A stretch of DNA of 64,000 bases from assembly GCA_012845835.1 (NCBI GenBank), contig JABAKD010000011.1:3372697-3436696 (forward strand), in the 5' to 3' direction. The translations under genes and the position numbers were made by a program. Within the stretch, counting starts at the first letter, position 1; the number at the start of each line of letters is the position of its first letter. Under the pieces are notes generated by a model that did no database searches, had not been told where the DNA came from, and saw only the letters and a list, made by a program, of their open reading frames with translations. This DNA is from Undaria pinnatifida (Eukaryota > Sar > Phaeophyceae > Laminariales > Alariaceae). Of this stretch, positions 56,153 through 64,000 are shown piece by piece.

Positions 56153-57009
56153 TCAACCGGCCACAAACGTTTGGTCCGTAAAGTGAAACCTCTGCCGTGC
56201 GATGACGCCGGTCATGGTCGCAACTAGGGCCGTAAGGCGACGTGTTGTGAACGCGTCGACCGAATTAGAAACAGCGAATGGGACTTTGATGGTACACGAC
56301 AACCGGCACACACACGTGATGATGATAATTGGTTTGAAGGTTATATATAATGCACGCCAGGAGTTGGAAGAAGAGTCAATGCGATATATCGCGTGGGGGT
56401 GTGTGCGAGGTGTACAGGTGCTGGCGCGGTGGAGGTGGCAGAGTGAGGGGGAGAAAAACCGCGAGGGTTGGTAGCGGAGAGTGGTTGTACGAACAGGTGC
56501 TTCAAAAAATCGAAGAGAAAATGTGCTTGAAAACTTGCTTCTAAAATAATACCTGGCATTGATAATTCCCGCGAGGGAGCACCGAAGAGTAAAAGTCTAT
56601 AAAAAAAAAGTTCGTACAATCTGCCCAGCTTCAGCGCAGATAAACTGCAGCTAGTCACATTTACGGCTGTTGCTGAGGCGACGAATAATCGGTCATGGAA
56701 CCTGTCGTCATCCAGGTAGCCCGACCGAATTTTTGTTTGGTTTCGTTTGTTGCTTGCCTGGGATAACCGTGAAAAAAAAACACGATCCATGCTCAGGCCG
56801 GAACGCATCCTGTCTACTGTTGTGTGCCGCGGAGATGGCCACTCTGCTCGCATGCTCGCCTCCGGGGCGCACGGTACGGGCAATTGTCCCCCCCTCCCCC
56901 CAACTCCCGCTCCCCCGGAAAAAGCACTCGTTCCGTATAGGAAACCTTCCATTATGCTCCGCCTTTGCAGAAATCTAACTTACAACTGTCACTAATAACT
57001 GCTGGGTGA

Positions 57010-57693
57010 TTACCGAGGCTCCTGCAGCTGCGCCACGCACCGGTCGAACACGAACACCTGCCCGTGCCCCTCAATCGCGCCACCTTCCAAGTCTAACCTC
57101 CACTTCTTCGTTTTCTGAATCTTCCGCAATTTTCCCACGTGGTTAGCCGTCAACACTACGTCGGGCGCCGCGGCGTCACCGTCGTCCCCCTTCTCTTCCT
57201 CTCCTTGTTCGCCACCCACCCCGCCTTCACGGCCCCTATCTTCTCCAATCCCGCCCCCAACCGCACCCGCGACACCTTCACCTCCACCCTTACTCCCACC
57301 CACACCCTCTTCTGAAGCGTTTTCGGTTTGGTTTTCGTGCCGCCTGTGTCGATCGCCCGCATTTTCTTCGCTCTCTGGTTCATTCCCGATACCGTTTTCG
57401 TTAGTAGTACCGTTCTCGTTCCCGTTCTCGTTCTCGTTCCCGCTCCCGCTCCCACTCTTATTCCCGTTCCGGCTCCCGCCCTCTGACCCCTCGGCGTCGC
57501 CCTCCCAAGTGGAAGCCTTCCCGGTGGCATTTTCGTCAACCCTGCGGCGCTTCTTGTTTGTCCCACTCTTGCTGCTGCTGCTGCTGCCGCCGCTGCTGCC
57601 GCTGCCGCCGCCGCCGCCGTTGCCACCTCTTGCTCCAGTGGCGGCCTTCAGCACGAACCGCTTGTTGCGCTTGCGCAGCTTGGACGAGGAACC
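57010..57693 (-). CDS. TFIIA-like gene exon 4: spacer, acidic region and beta-barrel
   Basis: 227 codons plus TAA, acceptor TGTTTAG. Begins GSSSKLRKRNKRFVLKAATG, then Gly/Ser/Asn/Glu-rich low complexity with a basic NKKRRRVDE cluster, an acidic GEQGEEEKGDDGD run, and the C-terminal motif around KTKKWRLDLEGG. Confidence 0.7.
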   Translation of the reverse strand, partial: GSSSKLRKRNKRFVLKAATGARGGNGGGGGSGSSGGSSSSSKSGTNKKRRRVDENATGKASTWEGDAEGSEGGSRNGNKSGSGSGNENENGNENGTTNENGIGNEPESEENAGDRHRRHENQTENASEEGVGGSKGGGEGVAGAVGGGIGEDRGREGGVGGEQGEEEKGDDGDAAAPDVVLTANHVGKLRKIQKTKKWRLDLEGGAIEGHGQVFVFDRCVAQLQEPR

Positions 57694-60600
57694 CTAAACA
57701 GGTGCGTAAAAGAAAGCAAATTATGAGCGAAAGCGAGTTTCGAATCTAGACCATGCCAACAAAAAACGTAAAGGGAATCCTTTTCGAGACCGTTGTTTGC
57801 TGCGACCACCGACCGCTGCCAGGAATTACCTTCCATCTTTCACCAACGCCTTCAAGTTGACGACAGTTTCGAATACCATGTCGCGCGAGTTCCTATTTAT
57901 AGCAGCAGCTATGTTTATCGTTTAGGAGGCAAAAAATAAAAATGGAATTCATAGAGCTGTAAGTCGGCAAGATTTCACGACTACAAACTAATCGGTAGGT
58001 GCCGTTGGCCAACTAAGTGACTTTAGTCGGCAAGTCGGCTGGCTAAACCAGCCGATGGTCAGCCGATTTGCCGACATGAGTCGGGAAAGCGAAGCGGGCC
58101 AAGTCAGCCCCCCCCCCCCCGGCCGAGCGGGCCCCGCTAAAAAAAGGAAAAACGCACTCCGCATTGAACAATCCTTCCCACGAGTATGAGAACCTAACAA
58201 GTCGGATAGTCGGCACTTCCGGGAACCAATTAACTATTCGTCCGATAAAAAGCTAGTTGGTTACTTAAGCCGTGCCGACTCACAGCTCTAGAAGTTTGGG
58301 CAAAGACACCGTTGAGGAGACCTATCTGTGAGTAAAGAAAAAGGAGTTTCAGGCAGACAAGAAAACAGTTTCCGTTCTAGAGACCACGGAAAAATCTGTG
58401 GAACCAAATGCTCCAGATATTTCGAAAATTCCTAATTCACCATGATGATCTTGCAACATCTACTATACGGGTTTGCTGGGTGGGATCTGTATCGCACGGT
58501 TCTTGCGCACAAACTCGCCAGATAGGATCTATGTGACACCATACGCCTTTTGCCCAACAACAGCTCACAACGGTAAATGCAGAATATGTTGAATGGGTGA
58601 TCTAATATGTTGAATGGGTGATCTAGATCGTGATCTACCAGATGCGTGCAAGCTCAACCCCTTTGGAGCCCCCAAATCCCTCCCTATACTAAGCTCAAGT
58701 AAAATTGTCTCCCAAAAGGGTTTCCAGTTGTAAAAGGCGTTAAGCTTAGACCATAGCTACGGTAGGGGCGGGGGTACCCTCTGGTTCACCAGTGGGTTTT
58801 TCAACCACCCGCCCGAGTTACTCTGCACCACCTCCACGACAAAATACTGCAGGCGATCTGTTTGGCGCCGCGTAGATAACAATTTCTTGGCAGTTTCATA
58901 AGGCAAACAAAAAAAACAGTACGCAAGCTCAAGACCGCAAAGAACTAAGTGTGCCACTCTCGCGAGATCCCGAGCGACTGCGAGGCCCGCACAAATGACC
59001 CCCTAGGGTAGCCACGGTCCTTAGCATCGACGAGGGGGGGGGAAAACCTCGCCGCTCTCCCGTTCTCTTACCGCCTGCCTCTTATGCAACGTATCATAAC
59101 GACAAATGTAGGACCCAGACGATCAAATAACATGTCGCGATCTGCCTAAAGTCTGCAAACATCTCAAAACGGCAATTTCACGATCTAAATTATCTACCAG
59201 CAGATCGTGGTCTGCCCAATTTGTGCAAGCTAAATCTCACCACCGACGAGGGGGGAGCCCCAAACTTCGCCACCCTTCCGTCCTCTACCGCTCGCCTCCG
59301 CAACGTCGCAGCCGCAGCCGCAGCCGCCGCTTGCCGCGATTCTATGCGCTGCTGTCTTACGCGTTGGGCAATCCTCTGTTGAAAAAACTGCTGCCGCTGT
59401 TCCGCCGCTCTTGCGGCAGACGGTAACGACCTCCCGTACATCTCGCGCCATGTCTGCGCCGGATTGGAGGGAGGCGCGGGGGGGGGGGAAACATCATCAC
59501 GTATGGTCGTAGTTTGTAAGACCATAAGACCCTCAAAATATCTTCAATGCCGTGAGTTGGAGGGAGGCGCGGGGGGGGGAATCACTATCACGTACGGTCG
59601 TAGTTTGTAAGACCATAAGACCCTCAAAATATCTTCAATGCCGTGAGCAAACATGTCGGATCACCGCATTATGGCGTTACAACGAGGTTACTTTAGCGGT
59701 TAAAAACTGGTATGGCCCGCCGTAATCACGCAACATCCCCTGCCCCCTATCCACTAACGCCGCCCATTTCTACAGAGAATCCCTCCATTTTGTCCCGCGA
59801 GCAGTTCCGCTGGATGTCACATTGCCACGTTGGACTTTGGGAATTATCCGAAGCAGTTCAAATTTGCTTTTTTGCGGTAATTCGGGTAAGCACAGCTATT
59901 TTGTCGGCAATCCGACATCTCTGGGGCGTGGGGGGGGGGGGAGTGGGAGGGGAAGGGAACGGAGGGGTAGGGGCCGGGGAGTGGGTGGGGATGGGATGGG
60001 AGGGGAGGGGAGGGGAGGGGGTAAGGGGGGTGACAGGGGTACTGGGCGGGGAGTGTTGTTTCTAACAAGAGGTGTGTGATACCAGGTACGACGTAGGTGT
60101 TTTTGCAGTGTGAGAAAACGAAAAAGTGCGGACAAAGGGGTGAAGTGTAACCTTGGACGACCTCCTTGTTGTAAACATAAATGCTTCGGGGGAGGTGGGT
60201 GCTGCGGTCGGCTGCACGCGCACCCTGGGTTCTGATTCTCAGCCGCTCGTCGGAAGGGGGCAAGCGCTTCCGTTGCTGCCGTCAGCCGCTCGTCGGGGGG
60301 GCAAGCGCTTCCGTTGCTGCCGTCAGCAGCGGCGGAGGCGGCGGCGGGGACAAAGGATGTTGGCCTAGCCAAAAGCGACGAGGATTACACAGATTTTGGC
60401 CCAGCTTCTGCACAGTAATTTCAAGCATAATTGGCACAGTACTTGACTGCAAACCCTAACCATAACCCAAACCGCGACCCCGACCTCTAGGGGAAATTCT
60501 AGCAACAAAGATGTTAAGAGGAGTCATTGTTGATTGTGATTGCCTATAACACGGCGATGACGATGACTGATGATAGCAGGGAGTTCACAATAGTATCTGG

Positions 60601-62226
60601 CTTCATTGTGGTGGGAAATTCGTTGCGGAATATCCCCGGTTGGGCGGCATTTTTCACTACTGCTGGGTTTATGCAGCCTGGCTCATTTGAGGACTACATG
60701 GATGCCCGACAAAGGAGCTTGAAATATACACGATACATTCGACCATCCGCCGGTAACCTTGTCCACCTCACTACTGTCCGCGTAACGGGGAAGCCCGTTG
60801 TGCTTCAAAATATCAAGAAATAGCTACACATACAGCGTAGACAGCCGTTGTCTGTGGGAGTCAACCCACGCTAGCGGTTCAGCACAAGCTTCTCAGCTCG
60901 AGAAACGGTTGCTCATACAGCAGTGCAGACAACCGTTGTCTGCGCGAGTCAACTCACGCTGCGAAGCATTGCAGCAAAAAATCTAAGAATTTCCTGAGCT
61001 CCCTAACACGAGGAAAGAGCTCAATTTCCACATCAACATACGAAACGCGGCTTTGAAGACATCCGTTCACGCAACCCGACCAGCATCTCCATGCGCCAGT
61101 CCAAAAAACAACCACTGTACTCGCAAAATTAACACTAACATTAACATTAACAACTGCAACCTCTACCGTCGGACGATTCCATTAGCTTCTCCTCTTGGTT
61201 CGGAGAAAACCGTCTCCGAACGGTGTCCCAGGGAGGGGCGCTACCTTGCGCGTGCGTTGCATACGGTAGTCTACCATTCGATGCGCAACTTATCCAGCCT
61301 CTTGCAAATACACTGCTCGTGCGAGACCGCGGTTTAATTAACCTTGACCGACCGCCTCAACACTGAAGCTAGCACACTAACGCCAGCTCAGGCCTTGACG
61401 CGCTCAAGACGACCGGCCTCCAACTACAGTGGCGGTCCCTCAACACTGCCGGTATGTGCACCATAGAGGTAAATACCCGTAAATACCGGCACTATACGGC
61501 AACCGGCACTACTCCGCATACTGCCACTCCTCTTTGTTTCCATATGTGCCAAGCGATTTCACAAGCATTATAGCGGGCAACCGGCACTATTTCGACCGGC
61601 ACAATAGAGGGACCTCTACCGTATATACGAGTATTGATAGCACGTTTGAACCATTGCGGAGGCTGCCCACGGCATCACATTCCACCATTTTCGAGCACCA
61701 AACGCAGCGCGCAACGCTAGCTATTACGGGGGACCCTAGTAAATAGGACCTACGGTGGACACCAAAACCTATATATTCATCTATTTTTACCAACAATATT
61801 TGGTCCTATTTACTATCGTCCTCCGTGATAGCGCGCGCCTAACCCTTCTCACCATATCGACCTTGCAGGTCAACTCGGTGGCAGCGGCGGTGCTCTCCCC
61901 GTCCTCGGCCAAACGAGCCTCCAGCCGAGCGGTGACCCTCTCGACAACCTGCGCACGGTGCGGACACGATACGAGTACAAACGACAATGATTAATCATTT
62001 TACGTACCAGTGTGCAAAAATGATCTCAAAACAACTCCAAGTACTGCATCCTGAAAAACGTGACAGCAGTTTCCAAGGGGGTAGGGGACACCCGCTATGA
62101 TGATATACCACGACACGAGGGCAAACAAGAGTGGTTAAATTTGACTCCATCTCATTGGTCTCCCTGTCCACCTCCTTTTGCTGTAAAAAAAAACAGAGCC
62201 ACGTACCAGGCACCACGTTGTTGTTT

Positions 62227-62260
<34 letters not shown>

Positions 62261-63662
62261 CGTTGTTGCTGTTCTCACATCAACTCGCATAATCAAGTCC
62301 GTGTTCACAGGACAGGCTCCAGTCACTCTGGAGCTGAGGAATACCCCAGGGAAAAATACAAACAAACCAAAAGTGGAACACTCATATATCATAGCTGACA
62401 CAATTCATGCCTCCGCCCGAAAAAAAAAGTGAGATCGGGAGTCAGCTTACGATGCGCCAAGTCCATACTGGTACATACGTCTCACTACTCGCGCCTAAAA
62501 AAAACGACTACACTGCTGGCCACCCAGAAAAGACTACCGCGTACATATTAAACGTGGTACATTCCGCGGGCGTGTTTTCCCTACACCACCCAATTACTGG
62601 AAAAAAGGGGATATACCCCCGTTTGATCATGTATATCCCTTTTTGATTCTGACTCAAGGTTTGAACAAAACCTTTTTTTCGACTTTTTGACAAAAAAAAA
62701 AAAACAATAAACACACTGAGCATTGGTGAGGGGATCTGTATTGAAGTAGTGCGGGAGATTTTGCTTTAAAGGTAATTTTATGGCGGTCCCGAATAACACG
62801 GCAGGAGGCGAAGAAAGCAAGGAACGCAAAGAAAGCCGCCGGGAAGGTTATCCGAGAAGAGGGTTTATTCACGAGCACCCCCCATGCGTGTTCCGGGTGG
62901 GAGCGCTCAGAGCAAAGCAGGGCCTTACAATTGAGTGATTCCGAGACGAATTACTTACCGAGGTATTTGTAAGTATATCCAAAATATATAACTGTCACAC
63001 ACAGCAACGCTACTAGTACATGGCACCAATTACAATAAGAAACAGAAGACCCTAGCTGCGTTTCTTGTTTGGGAGGGGGTGCGTTCCTACACTAACTTGA
63101 GCGTAACGGCTCCGGGATTTAAGTTGTTCCTGAAAACTATCTGCAAATTATCACCCTGCCCTTCCTGTGGCCTTGTTTCCTGTACTACTACTTTAAGTCT
63201 CTTGAGACGTGCAAGCATCAATCAGGCACACCTGGTAGCCCGGGTGTAGCTCGTTCACCAAACAAACCTTAAACCCTATATTATACACAGTACCAGGGTA
63301 TAAGACGCCCAACTGGTAGCAGGTGTATAACAAGAAACATGATAATAAGAAAACCAAGTAGAGAATGACAAGAACGTAAGAAATTCGGGAGCCGGGGATA
63401 GTGTAGAACTCACGCTGTATCAAAATAAGGAATCCAGCCTGAGCCAGCATTCCTGTTTCTCATTGGGTGCCCTGTACTAGGTAACGTACAGCAGTCATAA
63501 GTACTAGGTACGTACGTAACATCTTAGCAGTGTTGGGGGGGGAAATAAGAAGGAGTGACGCACCTTGGCAAAAACCCTCGGTCCGTACCCGCAGGGACCT
63601 TGTTGAAAAGCCGTTTCGTCGTCCACCTCCGTAGGCTCGCCTTGCCCCTTGTCCAATGCCAT
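57010..63662 (-). CDS. TFIIA large (alpha/beta) subunit-like protein (4 exons)
   Basis: Minus-strand exons 63662-63564, 61948-61853, 59453-59361 and 57693-57010 give 323 codons plus TAA with consistent phases. TFIIA binds TBP and stabilises it on core promoters. The N-terminal pattern VFAKVVERVTARLEARLAED is colinear with the TFIIA alpha helix (V-x-E-x-V-x3-V-x3-F-x-D-D-G), and EL follows at the same spacing. After a Gln/Ala-rich and Gly/Ser/Asn-rich spacer comes an acidic run, then KTKKWRLDLEGGAIEGHGQ and VFVFDR, which fit the C-terminal beta-barrel motif (K-x-K-W-x3-L-x2-G, then G-x4-F). The conserved final Trp is not present, and the exact end of exon 2 is uncertain. The call rests on motif spacing, not a search. 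Confidence 0.66.
57952..58290. mobile_element. MITE with TAGAGCTGTAAGTCGGC ends, second copy
   Basis: 339 bp, ends TAGAGCTGTAAGTCGGC and GCCGACTCACAGCTCTA. The same family as 5129-5409. Interior rich in AGTCGGCAAGTCGGCTGG and a C-run at 58109-58120. Confidence 0.82.
58653..58745. mobile_element. MITE family F copy
   Basis: CAACCCCTTTGGAGCCCCC to GGGTTTCCAGTTGTAAAAGG and GCGTTAAG. Confidence 0.82.
59361..59453 (-). CDS. TFIIA-like gene exon 3: Gln/Ala-rich helix
   Basis: 31 codons: TWREMYGRSLPSAARAAEQR then QQFFQQRIAQR, ending at donor GTAAGA. The Trp-x-x-x-Met pattern may be the L-W-x-x-K-L segment of TFIIA. The acceptor GGCGCAG follows a poly-C tract contributed by a dispersed repeat. Confidence 0.6.
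59467..59650 (-). mobile_element. Two tandem family A elements, C-runs toward exon 3
   Basis: GGAGGGAGGCGCGGGGGGG with ACGTATGGTCGTAGTTTGTA, then ACCCTCAAAATATCTTCAAT, repeated at about 100-bp spacing. In the gene's sense orientation the C-run of the first copy lies about 20 bp before the acceptor. Confidence 0.8.
61440..61620. repeat. CCGGCACTATA-type repeat copy
   Basis: Several ACCGGCACTA and CGACCGGCACAATAGAGGGA words; related to 13927-14100 and 51840-52200. Confidence 0.75.
61853..61948 (-). CDS. TFIIA-like gene exon 2: N-terminal helix
   Basis: Encodes VVERVTARLEARLAEDG and ATELTCKVDM after acceptor GCGCAG. Two phase-0 donors are possible: ATG before GTGAGA (used here) or AAG before GTCGAT, which would end the exon at 61862 and place the next Trp closer to its usual position. 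Confidence 0.66.
61949..63563 (-). other. TFIIA-like gene intron 1
   Basis: 1.6 kb without coding signal. Contains a (TTG)n tract at about 62217-62265 and otherwise unique AT-rich sequence with TACCAGG words. Confidence 0.7.
63564..63662 (-). CDS. TFIIA-like gene exon 1
   Basis: 33 codons from ATG at 63662: MALDKGQGEPTEVDDETAFQ to GPRVFAK, then donor GTGCGT. The last residues begin the conserved N-terminal helix that exon 2 continues. The other 338 bases to the window end are upstream flank. Confidence 0.65.
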
Positions 63663-64000
63663 GCTTTGCTGCTACAGAGCAACACAGGACACAAACAAGA
63701 AACAGGACACAGAGCCATGGTCTCTTATTAGTGCGGTGCCTTGTCGGACGACGATACACGCACTAAAGTGGGAGGCAGCACTATCCCGGGATGGTGCAGT
63801 ACAGTATTAGTAGTACGTTGACGAGCAGGGTCATGACAAGCGATTTTCACCGCACTAAGTAGGGGCACCGCACTAGAAGGTACCGCACTAACGCGGGACC
63901 ACGACTGCAATAAGAAAGCCAGGCTGACATTTACGGGAAAACGATGTAGTGCAATCGCAATCGTGCAGTACGCTTTCGTGCATGACTCCAGTGTAAGGCG
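63663..64000. promoter_or_regulatory. 5' flank of the TFIIA-like gene
   Basis: 338 bp upstream of the start codon. Contains scattered CGCACTA words in both orientations (near 63730, 63850 and 63880). No TATA-like or other specific promoter motif was recognised. Confidence 0.4.

Larger units (their letters stand above)
49280..57009. other. Repeat-rich convergent intergenic region
   Basis: 7.7 kb between the KDM5 stop and the TFIIA-like stop. Contains 3' UTRs of both genes but no further gene that I recognise. Short tandem motifs (GCGTGAGCCTNTCGCTCGCT, twice near 49290-49370), G- and C-runs, and the repeats listed separately fill it. Confidence 0.7.
57694..59360 (-). other. TFIIA-like gene intron 3
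   Basis: Contains a TIR-bounded MITE (57952-58290), GATC-rich family E-like fragments (58480-58640, 59105-59220), a family F MITE (58653-58745) and G-rich stretches. No coding signal. Confidence 0.7.
59454..61852 (-). other. TFIIA-like gene intron 2
   Basis: Two adjacent inverted family A copies (59467-59650) begin almost at the exon 3 acceptor. A GGGGA-rich tract covers 59930-60020. A duplicated GGCAAGCGCTTCCGTTGCTG stretch occurs near 60258 and 60299. A family C-like element (60988-61130) and a CCGGCACTATA-type block (61440-61620) follow. Confidence 0.7.

Overview
The window is nuclear DNA of a photosynthetic stramenopile, most likely a brown alga. Genes are broken into many short exons by long repeat-packed introns, and the genome carries very long trinucleotide tracts. 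One gene begins with a signal-peptide-plus-Phe-Ala-Pro presequence, the bipartite targeting signal of secondary red plastids. No bacterial operon, rRNA, tRNA or CRISPR array was seen. I built three spliced gene models by hand. In each, the phases of every exon junction agree and protein motifs continue across the junctions.

(1) The centre holds a KDM5/JARID1-type lysine demethylase on the + strand (17736-49279): 18 exons, 6138 nt of CDS, about 2045 residues. The order is JmjN, ARID, PHD, a long low-complexity linker with an AT-hook, JmjC with all Fe(II) ligands, C5HC2 zinc finger, and a PLU-1-like helix region. There is no C-terminal PHD. Two adjacent introns use GC-AG splice sites with the same donor hexamer.

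(2) On the left, minus strand (17302 down to 5489 and probably further), lies a plastid-targeted protein with two UVR-like helical motifs followed by a TolB/PD40-type beta-propeller repeat. Its start codon is 433 bp from that of the KDM5 gene, head to head, so the two probably share a promoter. Its 3' end was not found and may lie beyond position 1.

(3) On the right, minus strand (63662-57010), lies a four-exon gene that resembles the TFIIA large subunit: an N-terminal helix, a low-complexity spacer, and an acidic stretch leading into a C-terminal beta-barrel motif. It converges on the KDM5 gene across a 7.7-kb repeat-rich intergenic region.

Most of the rest is repeat DNA: microsatellites (a (GTT)n of about 450 bp, a (CAA)n of about 315 bp, an (AAT)n of about 400 bp), composite satellites, several MITE-like families with recognisable terminal inverted repeats, one non-LTR retrotransposon fragment, and a dispersed element ending in poly-C that repeatedly sits just upstream of 3' splice sites. 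Repeat families are shared between introns of all three genes and the intergenic DNA. Nothing was searched against a database. Family names rest on motif recognition, and splice sites were inferred from consensus, phase and protein continuity.
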